Source of the DNA: JAFAHD01 sp963772515
Lineage (GTDB): Bacteria; Vulcanimicrobiota; Vulcanimicrobiia; Eremiobacterales; Eremiobacteraceae
NCBI GenBank assembly: GCA_963772515.1
Contig: CAVYXC010000002.1
Location: 682,001-746,000, forward strand
Length of the DNA stretch: 64,000 nt
Direction of reading: 5' to 3'
Position numbers and translations under genes: made by a program. Every line of letters begins with the position of its first letter. The first letter of the stretch is position 1. The notes beneath the pieces were generated by a model. It was not told the DNA's origin, searched no databases, and was given only the letters and a program-made list of their open reading frames with translations. Shown here one piece after another: positions 16,830 through 25,978 of the stretch.

Positions 16830-17891
16830 ATGAAGACCAAACACGTCTCGAGTGGATTGTCCATCCTTTTCTTGTGCGCGGCGTTCTTGACGTTCTCCAG
16901 CCAGCCAGCCCGATCCGACGCCGTGCGAATCGTTGTGAACGGCTCACAGGTCCAGTTCGACCAACCACCCATTGAGCGAAGCGGGCGGGTCTTCGTGCCA
17001 CTTCGCGGAGTATTTGAGCAGCTCGGGGCAAGCGTCGTCTACGACAACGGCACGATCAACGCCACCGGCAACGGTCGCACGATTCAGCTGCATATCGGGA
17101 GCACGCAAGCTGTCGTCAACGGCCAGGCGCAAACACTCGACGTCGCGCCGTTTCTGGTCGGTGCGCGCACACTCGTCCCCCTGCGTTTCATCTCCGAGGC
17201 GCTCGGTGCGAACGTTCAGTACGACAACAGCACCCAAGTGGTGAGCATAAACAGTGGTCAAGCGCCGCCGCCAGCTCAGGCTCCGGCGTCGCTCACGCTG
17301 ACGAACCTACAACCGCGCAACGGAGGGAACGTTCAGGTGGCGCGCCCCGCGGTCTCCGGCAGTTTCAGCCAACCGGTCGACCCGAATACCGTCAAGCTCA
17401 CGCTCGATGGCCGCGACGTCTCGAGCACGACCTACGTATCGCAAAGCGATTTCCTGTTCACGCCTACCTACGATTTGTCGCAAGCCAGACACACGGTCGA
17501 GGTGAAGGGGAGCTCGGCTACGGGCACCGCATTTGACCGAACGTGGTCGTTCACATCGAGCGCGACCTCGAACAACAACGGCGCTGTGAACTATCTTAAC
17601 AATCTGACTCCGACCGACGGCTCTACCGTCGGCAGTACGTTCACCGTCTCCGGAACGACGCTCCCGAACTCGACGGTCAAGATCGCAGCCACCGGTTCCG
17701 CGTTGCTCGGCGGCGTTCTCCGGATTGGCCTCGGCACGTACACCAGCACCGTTCAGGCGGACGGAAACGGTTATTTTTCACAGTCAGTCAACGTCCAGGT
17801 GCCGAGCGGCGGCACCATCGCCGTGCGCATCACGTCGATCGCGCCCAACACGAATGCAGGCGCGGCCTCGACCTTGAATCTACGCACGTAA
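16830..17891 (+). CDS. Secreted protein with copper-amine-oxidase-N and Ig-like domains
   Basis: A 353-residue exported protein. After a signal peptide come two repeats of the copper amine oxidase N-terminal type (VFVPLRGVFEQLGASVVYD and LVPLRFISEALGANVQYD, about 50-130), a Pro/Ala linker (QAPPPAQAPAS), and two Ig-like domains (about 153-240 and 255-353). This architecture is common on cell-surface or matrix proteins and carries no amine-oxidase catalytic domain. Wall or polymer binding is plausible. Confidence 0.85.
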   Translation: MKTKHVSSGLSILFLCAAFLTFSSQPARSDAVRIVVNGSQVQFDQPPIERSGRVFVPLRGVFEQLGASVVYDNGTINATGNGRTIQLHIGSTQAVVNGQAQTLDVAPFLVGARTLVPLRFISEALGANVQYDNSTQVVSINSGQAPPPAQAPASLTLTNLQPRNGGNVQVARPAVSGSFSQPVDPNTVKLTLDGRDVSSTTYVSQSDFLFTPTYDLSQARHTVEVKGSSATGTAFDRTWSFTSSATSNNNGAVNYLNNLTPTDGSTVGSTFTVSGTTLPNSTVKIAATGSALLGGVLRIGLGTYTSTVQADGNGYFSQSVNVQVPSGGTIAVRITSIAPNTNAGAASTLNLRT

Positions 17892-17910
17892 TCGGCCCGG
17901 GAGTCGTATT

Positions 17911-18570
17911 CTAGCGCTTGAGCTGGACGTTCGAAAAGTCGACCGTGCGCACAAGCGTTTGCCCGGCGTAGCCGAGCACGGCCACGGGGAAGTGCGTGGT
18001 TCTCGAGATCTCGATGACTTCACGCGTGAGCCCGGTGTCGTTGGCTGATTTCGCGGGGATCAGCGTGACTGTGTCGGTTGCGACGCCGCTGATCACCGGC
18101 CCGGGCTTCTGGGTTATCGGTCCTGCCGTGTCTAGCCCGTGGGCGAGGATCGCGCTGAAGCTCAGTTGGTCGATCGATGCGCCGCGGATCGTCGTCACCT
18201 GAGGGTCGTGCAGTGAGAACGTCCGTTTGAACATCGCGGTAAGACCGGTACCCTTGTGGGCTACTACTGTGCTTCCGCCGCTCCACACGAGCGTGCCACC
18301 GGCATTAGGGCCTCGGATAACGGTCATCGTCGCACTCGAAGGCTTGCTAAAGGTATATGTAAAGACCATATTTTGGATCACGGTCCCCTTCCGTTCGTAC
18401 ACCGTGTCCGTCGCGCTATACCCTTTGACACCAGCCCATGCGTTGGTGAACGCGACCCACGCCGGCGGCAAGGAACGCCCGAGGACTGCCGACGGCGCGA
18501 GCAACGCGAGGATTAGGAGCGCGACACCAAGACGGCGGCGGCCGTCGAAGGTTTGAAGTCGCGCGATCAT
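17911..18570 (-). CDS. Secreted LolA-like protein
   Basis: A 219-residue exported protein with a signal segment (LGVALLILALLAPSAVLG). The mature start, WVAFTNAWAGVKGYSATDT, followed by alternating beta-strands (NMVFTYTFSKPSSATMTVI, TLVWSGGSTVVAHKG) and TREVIEISRTTHFPVAVLGY, is typical of LolA-like or DUF1571-type lipid-binding half-barrels. It begins one base after the stop of the small membrane protein at 18572-18727 and is therefore coupled to it. Confidence 0.65.
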   Translation of the reverse strand: MIARLQTFDGRRRLGVALLILALLAPSAVLGRSLPPAWVAFTNAWAGVKGYSATDTVYERKGTVIQNMVFTYTFSKPSSATMTVIRGPNAGGTLVWSGGSTVVAHKGTGLTAMFKRTFSLHDPQVTTIRGASIDQLSFSAILAHGLDTAGPITQKPGPVISGVATDTVTLIPAKSANDTGLTREVIEISRTTHFPVAVLGYAGQTLVRTVDFSNVQLKR

Positions 18571-18571
18571 G

Positions 18572-18727
18572 TCACACGGTTTTTCGCCCGGTCAGCAGAT
18601 TGACGATCAGAACGATAACCGCGATCACCAACAAGAGGTGGATCAGTGCTCCACCGAAATGCAGAAGAAAACCTAGCAGCCACAACACGAACAAGATCAC
18701 GACAATCGTCCAGAGTAAATTGCCCAT
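18572..18727 (-). CDS. Lmo0937-family small membrane protein
   Basis: A 51-residue protein with two hydrophobic helices, beginning MGNLLWTIVVILFVLWLLG and ending VNLLTGRKTV. This matches the small Lmo0937/DUF5670 family (LWTI...VLWLLG...HILLVIAVI). AGCAGG lies upstream. The TGA is followed after one base by the ATG of the next gene. Function is unknown; in other bacteria members are often stress-induced. Confidence 0.75.
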   Translation of the reverse strand: MGNLLWTIVVILFVLWLLGFLLHFGGALIHLLLVIAVIVLIVNLLTGRKTV

Positions 18728-18934
18728 CGCGAAACCTGCTTTCTAGCTTCCTACGGGTTGTGGGAAGCAAATTCGAAATCCTACGCTCCTCGGACCGATC
18801 CTGTGGAGCGCGCCGCAGCACATGACGTTAACAGGCGGCGCGCTTATCAGGTGCAGCAGAAGACCCACGAGATCCAACGAGACATATCTGGCAACTCCCT
18901 AAGAGCGCGCGCTGTCTCGCAGGCTCGAGGCAGA

Positions 18935-19321
18935 TCACACGGAGATCTGGAATGACTCCTTACCCGCGTGGCAATCCACGTTGTCGCCCGATCGGCCGTT
19001 GAAGTCGAGGGTGAAGGTAAGGTCCGTCGTACCGACTCCGGCATCGTCCGAACGATCGAAGCTGTATATGACTTTTTGCGACTGGTTCTGGCCCAGCGGC
19101 TGCAGGCCGATGCGGTCGACTCGCTGACCGGCTTGGAACACGTCCACCGACTGGAGCAGATTGCTCGGTTGTGGAACGTCGCCTTGGTTCCGAACAGTGA
19201 TCGCGACCGAGTAGTGGTTCAACCCACCGTTTGTCGTGACGGATTGGACGTTTGCGGAAAGTATACTGGGGTTCGCGCACGACGCTCCGGTGAGCGCGGC
19301 AACAAGCAAGAATGCGAGCAT
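18935..19321 (-). CDS. Secreted CARDB/Ig-like protein
   Basis: A 128-residue exported protein. Its hydrophobic start (MLAFLLVAALTGASC) ends in a cysteine that could be a lipid-attachment site, although the residues before it fit the lipobox poorly. The rest is one beta-sandwich of CARDB type (HYSVAITVRNQGDVPQP, QKVIYSFDRSDD, TFTLDFNGRSG). AGAAGGAG is 7 bases before the ATG at 19321, so I exclude the upstream in-frame extension. Function unknown. Confidence 0.6.
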   Translation of the reverse strand: MLAFLLVAALTGASCANPSILSANVQSVTTNGGLNHYSVAITVRNQGDVPQPSNLLQSVDVFQAGQRVDRIGLQPLGQNQSQKVIYSFDRSDDAGVGTTDLTFTLDFNGRSGDNVDCHAGKESFQISV

Positions 19322-19472
19322 CTGGCAACTCCTTCTGATATCTGGTGTGGTATCACACGTATACCCGAAAGAGCGTCGGCTCAAGCGCGCACCGCGGTCC
19401 GCAGTCGCAAATTTCTCAACGGCGGACAGCTGGTGGAGCTGCCGCCGTCAAAGAACGCGTGGCTCAATAGCC

Positions 19473-20402
19473 TTATGGTCCGAAGAACAGCCCCGCGACT
19501 GACGCTTCCGATATCGAGAATCGCAGCGGGCTCGCGGCTGCCAGCGGCGGCGCGAACGAGGTGATCATGCCAGAGCCGCTGTTCGCGATGTAGATGTTCC
19601 CGGCGCTGTCGAACGCGAATTGCGTCGGCGAATTCGTGCCGCTCGGGCCTCCCGTGATCGTCGTCGCGGGCGTGCTCGCATTCGAATACGGCGGATTGTA
19701 GATCCATACGTTCGCAGTCACCGCGTACTCGGAAATATACAGATTGCCCGTCGCGTCAAGGCCGATCGGTTCCGTGCACGAGGCGGCGGGCGGTGTTATC
19801 GTCGCCGTCGCAGTCGTGGTGTTCGTGAATGGCGGCGTATACACCGTGACGGTACTGCTGTCGCAGTTCCCCGCGAATAGCTGACCGGCTGCGTTGAGCT
19901 GAAGAACGTACGGGCCGCCGAGAGTATCAGCGAACGACACCGATGCGGTGCTCGTGCTCGTGATGGGTGGAACGAAGCTGTTGATCGTGTTGTTGCCGCG
20001 ATCCGATACCCACACATTACCTGCGGAGTCCTGGGCGAAACCGCCGGCAAAAGCGGGAGCCCCGACGTGCGCGACCGGCGTGCTCGTGGCAGTGAGCGGC
20101 AGCGAGTAGACGTACCACCCGGAGCCGTTGGTGCCGACGGCGACCTGATTCGTCTTCGGTAGGTAGGCTCCCGACACCACGCATACGGCGCCTGACGGGA
20201 ACGGCACGCTGACAGCCGGCGTCGACGTGTTGCTGAAGGGCGGTTTGAAAACGTCGATCATGTGTGTGCCGGTGCACTGCGTCGCGTAAAGGTTGCTCAA
20301 TCCGGCGGGCGGAGGCGGCGCCGGAGTGCTCGACGACGAGCACCCGCTCGCGAGCAGCGCCGATATCAAAAGTGCAAAAGCGGTGGTGCGAAGCGGTTTC
20401 AT
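19473..20402 (-). CDS. Beta-propeller (NHL-like) lipoprotein
   Basis: A 309-residue lipoprotein with lipobox LASGC (Cys21) and a Ser/Pro linker. The mature part is a chain of NHL-like blades: each has a GNLYIS or GNVWVS strand and a spacer of the form VFKPPFSNTSTPAVSV. The same repeat plan occurs in three tandem paralogues at 61.3-64 kb. AAGGAGG stands 5 bases before the ATG. Such propellers usually bind proteins or sugars; no catalytic residues stand out. Confidence 0.85.
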   Translation of the reverse strand: MKPLRTTAFALLISALLASGCSSSSTPAPPPPAGLSNLYATQCTGTHMIDVFKPPFSNTSTPAVSVPFPSGAVCVVSGAYLPKTNQVAVGTNGSGWYVYSLPLTATSTPVAHVGAPAFAGGFAQDSAGNVWVSDRGNNTINSFVPPITSTSTASVSFADTLGGPYVLQLNAAGQLFAGNCDSSTVTVYTPPFTNTTTATATITPPAASCTEPIGLDATGNLYISEYAVTANVWIYNPPYSNASTPATTITGGPSGTNSPTQFAFDSAGNIYIANSGSGMITSFAPPLAAASPLRFSISEASVAGLFFGP

Positions 20403-20459
20403 GAGGCCCTCCTTGCAGCGCGGCACGGATCACACTTGCGGCATCAAGTCCTATTTGGA

Positions 20460-20535
20460 TGGTGGAGATGAGGGGACTCGAACCCCTGACCCCTTACATG
20501 CGAAGCAAGTGCTCTACCAGCTGAGCTACATCCCC
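20460..20535 (-). tRNA. tRNA-Ala (anticodon CGC), CCA encoded
   Basis: On the minus strand a full cloverleaf is seen: acceptor GGGGATG pairing with CATCTCC, D-arm GCTC/GAGC, anticodon stem CTTGC/GTAAG around loop TTCGCAT (anticodon CGC, reading GCG), T-arm AGGGG/CCCCT with TTCGAGT, discriminator A and an encoded 3' CCA. GCG is a favoured alanine codon in GC-rich genomes. Confidence 0.95.
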
Positions 20536-20603
20536 ACGGGGTCCGAAGCGGTAGTATAGCATACGGCGAATCGCCGCGGCAATCCCGTGAGGCGACGCAG
20601 CTC

Positions 20604-21302
20604 TTACGGACCAGGCTCCGCCACGATGATCCGCGTGATGCCCTCGATGAAACGTCCGCGCGTCGCGTCCCCTTCGATGACCAACGTCGCGGTTCCGAGC
20701 GGTGCGGGTTTGGCGTCGACCGTGTACGCCAAGAACACGTGCTTGCCCGCGAAGTCGTTTTCGAACTCCGGGAAAGCGACGATCGCCGAGTTGCCGCCGA
20801 CGCCTTGCACTAACGCATAGGCTCGCGTCGACGTGCTGGTGCCGCCTTGGTCGAGCGGTTGCGCGAAATCGATGATGTTGCGCAACACCGCCCCGCTAAA
20901 GGTATGGAAGCGATGTTTGCCGTCGGCGTCGACGATGCGCATCGTCAGTGACGTTGAGGGCAGCTTGCGCAGCTGCTCGAGCGTTATGATCTGCGGCTTG
21001 GCGACCAAACCTGAGATGACGATCGCAGTGCCTGGAGGCGGCAAGGCCAAGGTCGCGTTGGGCGCCGGCGTCTGACCAGGCGGCAGCGTCGGCGCGGCGA
21101 GCGGTGGAACGGTGGTCGCGGGGCCCGGGGTCATGGGATGGGCAGTGGCCGTTCCCGGCGACGGCAACGCCGGCAGCGTCGTCACGGAGACGACCGGCGT
21201 CGGAGCGGGCGTGTTCGCCGCGCGCGACGACGTGCCGCCGGCGGCAAGGGCCAGCACGACGACGCACGACGCGGCGAAAAGGAACGGCGCGAACTTGTTC
21301 AT
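20604..21302 (-). CDS. Secreted molybdopterin-binding-fold protein
   Basis: A 232-residue exported protein. A signal segment and a long Pro/Thr/Ala-rich linker (to about residue 90) precede a domain like the oxidoreductase molybdopterin-binding (SUOX/YedY) fold: ISGLVAKPQIITLEQLRKLP, then FSGAVLRNIIDFA and a C-terminal FIEGITRIIV. The molybdenum-coordinating cysteine of that family is absent; the domain I can see has no cysteine. It is therefore likely a fold relative without enzymatic molybdenum. It ends a minus-strand operon, overlapping the hydrolase by 4 bases. Confidence 0.65.
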   Translation of the reverse strand: MNKFAPFLFAASCVVVLALAAGGTSSRAANTPAPTPVVSVTTLPALPSPGTATAHPMTPGPATTVPPLAAPTLPPGQTPAPNATLALPPPGTAIVISGLVAKPQIITLEQLRKLPSTSLTMRIVDADGKHRFHTFSGAVLRNIIDFAQPLDQGGTSTSTRAYALVQGVGGNSAIVAFPEFENDFAGKHVFLAYTVDAKPAPLGTATLVIEGDATRGRFIEGITRIIVAEPGP

Positions 21303-22078
21303 GCTTCATCCCCCGAAGATGTCGTAGTGGTGGCGTATTCGAAGCCGGTCGCCTGGAGCCATCTTGTCACGACGAAACGGGCGCGCTCAGCGCAATCGGT
21401 GTGGTTGGCTTCGATCAGCTCGTACGTCTTGGGCTCGCGAGCTTCGTCGTAGAGCTGCCTGACGGCGGACGGTGCGACAAGCGCATCCTTTGAGCCCGCG
21501 ACGAGCAAAACCGGCCGCGATGCAAGCTCTCCGATCCGAGCTGTGAACGCATCCATCGCGATGGTGATCTCGAGCGGTCCGGCGCCATCGACGTAGGCGC
21601 GCCGGTTGAGCAGTCCGCTCACCAGACCGTCGCCCTCGAGTTTGCGCCCGCGGTGGCGGGCGGTGCTGATGGCGATGATCCCGTCGACAGCGCGATCGGA
21701 AAGCGCGGCGCCGATCGCCGTCGCCGCGCCCATGCTGTGTCCGCCGACGACCAAACGACGCACGAGCGGATGCGCCCGCGCGAATGCAAGCGCATCGAGC
21801 GCGTTGACGACCAAGTCGTCGGCGCGCACGAGCGGCAGCGAGCTCGCGCCGAGCTTGTGGCCGAGAAAATCAAACGCGAGCGCGATGTATCCTTGCGCCG
21901 CGAGATGGTACGCGAGCGGATCGACGTTGTGCTTGCCCGCCGAGTAGCCGTGACACAGCACGACGCAGTCCGCAGGCCGGCCGCTGTGATAGAGGAGGCC
22001 GCGTACAGTGCCACCCGCACTGGGAAATTCGATCGGATCGATGACGATATGCGAGAGGTCGCGGATGCGGATCGTCAT
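21299..22078 (-). CDS. Alpha/beta hydrolase
   Basis: A 259-residue cytoplasmic alpha/beta-hydrolase. The nucleophile elbow is GGHSMGAA, the oxyanion region follows CVVLCHGYSAGKHN, the acid is likely the Asp in AGSKDALVAP and the His is in IEANHTDC. No signal peptide is visible. Both ends overlap neighbours by 4 bases, which also fixes the ATG at 22078. Ester, lactone or peptide substrates are all possible. Confidence 0.85.
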   Translation of the reverse strand: MTIRIRDLSHIVIDPIEFPSAGGTVRGLLYHSGRPADCVVLCHGYSAGKHNVDPLAYHLAAQGYIALAFDFLGHKLGASSLPLVRADDLVVNALDALAFARAHPLVRRLVVGGHSMGAATAIGAALSDRAVDGIIAISTARHRGRKLEGDGLVSGLLNRRAYVDGAGPLEITIAMDAFTARIGELASRPVLLVAGSKDALVAPSAVRQLYDEAREPKTYELIEANHTDCAERARFVVTRWLQATGFEYATTTTSSGDEA

Positions 22079-23415
22079 ATCAGCGTCTTCAGCTCGAACG
22101 AACCGGTATGCTGTCGGCCGCCGTGCTCGTACGTCAGCGTGACCGCCGTGCCTGGCGCGCCCGCGAGCGTGGCGCGCACGGCATCGAGGTCCGTGGCGGC
22201 CTGGCCGTTCACGGCCACGATCCGGTCGCCGGGCTGCAGCGCTAGCTTCGCGGCCGGAGAGTCCGGCAGGACGCTCTTCACCGTGATCGCGTCGCCGCGT
22301 ACGATGAGCCATACGCCGCTGCGATCGCCCGTCGAACGGCGCGCGTCCGACACCGAGGCCAGCGCGAGTTGCCCCGCCGGTTCGTCGAACAACACGCTGA
22401 AGTTATCCAAGAATCCGTTTCCGACGTATCCGGTCACTGCGTGGCTCTGTGTTTCAAAGACGCCCACCAACGGGCGGTCGAGCACAAACGTGCCAAGCGC
22501 GAAGGAGACGGACCGCGCCATCTCGCCCGCGAGCAAGCCGCTCGGAAGCCAGCGCCGCAGTTCCGGAATCGACGCCACGAACGCGACTTTATTCGACTCG
22601 GCGAAATCAAACGACACGTCGGCATCAGCATCAGATGCGGTGTCGACGACGAAGCCGGCGCTCGCTCCACCGTCGAAACGCGCGTCGATCTCGGGCTGGC
22701 CCTTGACCATCCGCAGCGGAAAGACGCGAGCGTCGGGCAGCGGGCTGGCTGCGACAACCGCTTGGGCGTCGCGAAAGACGGTGATCGCGCACGTACGATA
22801 GTCGATGCGCACCGCGTAGCGCGAAAACAGCTCCTGCCCGAGCACCCCGTCCGCCGCTTTGCCGAGATACATGAGCGAGCCCGCGGAGACGCGCGTCACG
22901 CCGGCTCGCAGCCCATTGAAGCGCAGCTCGCCGATCTGCAGCGTGCTCAAACTTACCGGCACGTCTTTCGACGGCGCCGCCGCAGGATCGATCGTGGAAA
23001 ACGGTGCGGATGAATCGAGCAGGAACGTCTCCGGCCTGCCGTCGACCACGACCGCCACGAAAATGCGGTTTCCGTGCAGATCGCACGGGACCGTGAACGA
23101 GGCGGATCCTGAAAGCCACAGGTCCGGCGGTGCGGGCGGCGGCGAGAAGGCGCTGGGGCCTGCGAACGGCGCGGTGGTCTGGGTGATGCCGTGCGCGTCT
23201 TCCGGCCGCGAGATAGGATTGGGCAGCGCGGTCTGAACCGGCGTCGGACTCGAAGGCGTCGGCGCCAGCTGCGGCACGAACGAAGGGGCCACTCCATCAC
23301 CGGCGGCGGGGAGCGGACCGGGCGATGTGAGGGCGACGATGCCGACGATCGCGAGAGCCAAGGCCGCGCCGATGATCCGGAGCACGACGCTCCGGTTCGC
23401 CGCTCGGCCGGCCAA
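22075..23415 (-). CDS. Membrane retropepsin-like aspartyl protease with PDZ domain
   Basis: A 446-residue protein. One N-terminal membrane helix (VLRIIGAALALAIVGIVAL), a Pro-rich linker, two tandem aspartyl-protease-like domains (about 110-215 and 220-345) and a C-terminal PDZ domain (about 355-440: PGDRIVAVNGQAATDLD). The two Asp loops read LLDSSAPFS and VVDTASDAD instead of DTG; both aspartates remain. It may be active or a binding form. It overlaps the hydrolase by 4 bases and follows the DUF4097-like gene by 11. Confidence 0.8.
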   Translation of the reverse strand: MAGRAANRSVVLRIIGAALALAIVGIVALTSPGPLPAAGDGVAPSFVPQLAPTPSSPTPVQTALPNPISRPEDAHGITQTTAPFAGPSAFSPPPAPPDLWLSGSASFTVPCDLHGNRIFVAVVVDGRPETFLLDSSAPFSTIDPAAAPSKDVPVSLSTLQIGELRFNGLRAGVTRVSAGSLMYLGKAADGVLGQELFSRYAVRIDYRTCAITVFRDAQAVVAASPLPDARVFPLRMVKGQPEIDARFDGGASAGFVVDTASDADADVSFDFAESNKVAFVASIPELRRWLPSGLLAGEMARSVSFALGTFVLDRPLVGVFETQSHAVTGYVGNGFLDNFSVLFDEPAGQLALASVSDARRSTGDRSGVWLIVRGDAITVKSVLPDSPAAKLALQPGDRIVAVNGQAATDLDAVRATLAGAPGTAVTLTYEHGGRQHTGSFELKTLI

Positions 23416-23426
23416 TCCCAGCGCTC

Positions 23427-24353
23427 CTACGGGGCAGGCGCGATCGTGATGTTACCTTCGCGGCTATAGATGATGATCTGTGCGCCGCCGCCGCCGACGG
23501 TCATCGAAAGCGCATGCTGGCGCGAGAGGCTGACCGCGGCGACAGACGGATCGAGCATGTTGACCACCGTGCCCGCGTCGCTCGTCGCGTCGATGTTCGC
23601 TCCGACGCCGGGACGCACGTAGATGCGCGCCGAGCCGGAGCCGAGCACGATGCGATACGGACCCCCGCCGACGCCGGCGATCGTCCATTCGATGTCGCCG
23701 CTCTGCGAGAAGAACTGAGCGCGCTCCAGCTGCGGCCCTGACCAGACCGTGATGCGTCCGGCCCCGGTCGCGACACCCATGTTGCCCTGCGGATTGCGCA
23801 CATCGACGTTGCCCTGCGTCTGAACCCAACCCATGCCCGCCACTGAATGCAGCGCCACGTCATTTTCGCCGATGATGATGTACGGTCCGCGCGTGCGCTC
23901 CATCAAGACCGGGCTCGCGCCGGCCTGGATATACATCAGCTCGACGCGATTGGGCACGCCGACTTCGAGATCGCTGCCCGGATTGGTGATCGATACACCG
24001 TGCGGGCCCTCGCGCAGCGGCAGCGCGCGGGGGGTGCAGCCGCCGGACTGTTGCCCGAGCGGCCGCGTGCCGTGGCGCGGGTTGAACAGCGCGGGGCGGG
24101 GTACGCAAAATGTCCCCATCGTCTGCGGATTGACGTTGAATCGGTTCATCTGCACGCCGGGCGCGTTCCCGGGCACGCGCACCATCCCGTCGGGCTCGCC
24201 CGAGTGAATCGTGATCCTCCCACCGGTCGATTTGATCACCGTCACCGGCGCGCCGTCGTTAAGCTGGCCCAGGTCGGCTTTGGCCGACAAGACGATGAAC
24301 AACGGGGCGGCCAACGCGCCCAGCGCGATGGCGGTGAAGTTGATGCGTTTCAT
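23427..24353 (-). CDS. Secreted DUF4097-like beta-helix protein
   Basis: A 308-residue exported protein with signal MKRINFTAIALGALAAPLF. The C-terminal two thirds are repeated short strands around Gly/Ser (GSGSARIYVRPG, NIDATSDAGTVVNM, REGNITIAPAP), as in DUF4097 and related right-handed beta-helices. Two cysteines (CVP, GGC) are present. No good ribosome site is visible before the ATG at 24353; the signal peptide decides the start. It follows the histidine kinase gene and may be its output or its sensor partner. Confidence 0.55.
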   Translation of the reverse strand: MKRINFTAIALGALAAPLFIVLSAKADLGQLNDGAPVTVIKSTGGRITIHSGEPDGMVRVPGNAPGVQMNRFNVNPQTMGTFCVPRPALFNPRHGTRPLGQQSGGCTPRALPLREGPHGVSITNPGSDLEVGVPNRVELMYIQAGASPVLMERTRGPYIIIGENDVALHSVAGMGWVQTQGNVDVRNPQGNMGVATGAGRITVWSGPQLERAQFFSQSGDIEWTIAGVGGGPYRIVLGSGSARIYVRPGVGANIDATSDAGTVVNMLDPSVAAVSLSRQHALSMTVGGGGAQIIIYSREGNITIAPAP

Positions 24354-24475
24354 TGTAGTCGGGCTGAAAAAGCCGCGGGCGCCTCCACCTTTGACCTTAC
24401 CGTGGGGCGGCGCACAGCGCATGAGACCGGCGTGAACCGGCCGTGAGGACGCCGTGAGAGGCCGCGGCGCGCCTT

Positions 24476-25978
24476 TCATGCATCGCCATCCCCGGCGAGC
24501 GCGAGCGCGGGCAGCGTGACGGAGATCGTCGTGCCCTGGCCGACCGTGCTTGCCACCGCGACGTCGCCGCCGTGGGCACGCACGATGCTGCGCACCACGG
24601 CAAGCCCAAGGCCGGTGCCTTCCACGGCGCGCGAATGGGCGGGATCGGCGCGATAGAAGCGCTCGAAGATGTGCGGCAACGAATCCGCCGGGATGCCCGG
24701 GCCTGTGTCCGCGACGTCGATACGAGCGTGCGAATTCTCGGCCCCTGTCGAGATCGTCACGCCGCCGGCGCTGGTGAACTTGATCGCGTTCTCGGTGAGG
24801 TTCAAGACGAGCTGGCGCAGTAGCCCGGGTTCGCCCAACACATACGCGTCGCCGTCGTACTTCGTTTCCAGCGTCAGGCCTTTTTCCGATGCGCGCGGGC
24901 GCAGCGAGGTGGCCACATCGTTGACGATCGCACGCAGGTTGAGCGGTTCGACCGCGAGCGTCGTGCCGGTGTCCGTCTTGGCCAAAGTCAGCATGGCATT
25001 GATGACGCGCGCCATCTGCGTGCTCTCGCTGCGGATGGCGGCCAGCGCATCGCGGCGCACCTGCTCGTCGCGGTCGCCCCAGCGCTCCAGCATCTGCGCA
25101 TTCGCGTTGATGACGGTGAGCGGCGTCTTGAGCTCGTGCGAGGCGTCCGAGATGAAACGGCGCTCGCGGGCGAACGCCGCTTCGAGCCGCTCAAGCATGT
25201 CGTCGAATTGCGCCGCCAACCGGCCAAGCTCGTCGCGTCTGCCTTGCCAGTTCAGACGCTTGGCGAGGTCAGTGCCGCCGATCTCCTGGACCGACTGCGA
25301 GATCTCGTTGATGGGTCCGATCGCCGCGCGCGAGAGCCACACGCCTGATGCGATGATGAGCACGGCCGCGCCGATGAAACTCAAAATCAGAAAGGTCGCG
25401 AACGAGACCAGTGTCTGGTTGACGCTAAGCAGGGACTGCGCGACGTAGACGGTCGCGACCGGGCGACCGTTGTCGCTGACGACGTGCCAATGCGCGAGCA
25501 CCGGTCCGAGCGCGGTTCTGGCGGTGCCCCAATCGCCCGCCGCGATGCCCTCCATGTGCCAGCGCCGATAGCCGGACGTCGGCAGGTCGGCGTCGGCCAG
25601 GTTGCTGCTGCCGCCGATGCGCGCGCCGCTCGGGTTGAACGCCTCGACGTACAAACCCGGTCCCGCAAACGTGTTCAGCTCGGTCTCTTGCGAGAGCAGT
25701 TCGACGACCGATGCCGATCCAAAGAGCGGATTGCCCGCGCGCGCGTACGACTGCAGCGCCATGGACGCTCCCTCGATGCGCTGCGCTGCGGACAGGTACA
25801 GCACGCGATACGCGCCGAGCATCACGACGGCCGCGAACACCAAGAGCAGCACGGCGACGGCGACGACGTACCAGACGGTCAGTCGCCAGCGCAGGCTCTC
25901 GAAGAACGGAGGCCGGGTCGCGCGCTCAGGCGCGGAGGGCGTAGCCGACACCCCGGATGGTCTGGATGAGCTTCTCAT
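24476..25978 (-). CDS. Sensor histidine kinase
   Basis: A 500-residue membrane kinase: membrane helices at about 36-57 and 192-214, a periplasmic domain between, HAMP (about 215-268), HisKA with SDASHELKTPL (phospho-acceptor His281) and HATPase_c (N box NLTENAIKF, G1 DTGPGIP, G2 GTGLGLAVV). Domain order matches CpxA/MprB-type kinases. It overlaps the response-regulator gene by 53 bases; later starts would shorten the overlap but no good ribosome site is seen. Confidence 0.93.
   Translation of the reverse strand: MRSSSRPSGVSATPSAPERATRPPFFESLRWRLTVWYVVAVAVLLLVFAAVVMLGAYRVLYLSAAQRIEGASMALQSYARAGNPLFGSASVVELLSQETELNTFAGPGLYVEAFNPSGARIGGSSNLADADLPTSGYRRWHMEGIAAGDWGTARTALGPVLAHWHVVSDNGRPVATVYVAQSLLSVNQTLVSFATFLILSFIGAAVLIIASGVWLSRAAIGPINEISQSVQEIGGTDLAKRLNWQGRRDELGRLAAQFDDMLERLEAAFARERRFISDASHELKTPLTVINANAQMLERWGDRDEQVRRDALAAIRSESTQMARVINAMLTLAKTDTGTTLAVEPLNLRAIVNDVATSLRPRASEKGLTLETKYDGDAYVLGEPGLLRQLVLNLTENAIKFTSAGGVTISTGAENSHARIDVADTGPGIPADSLPHIFERFYRADPAHSRAVEGTGLGLAVVRSIVRAHGGDVAVASTVGQGTTISVTLPALALAGDGDA

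Noticed and set aside
20293..20559. A plus-strand ORF across the tRNA
   Set aside because: Most of it is the antisense of tRNA-Ala and the 5' end of a lipoprotein gene; the DEGTRTPD-type peptide is a known artefact of such antisense reading.
24945..24962. GAGCGGTTCGACCGC in the histidine kinase gene, similar to the hairpin repeat
   Set aside because: Shorter, lacks the AATTTATT centre and fits ordinary coding sequence; not counted as a copy.
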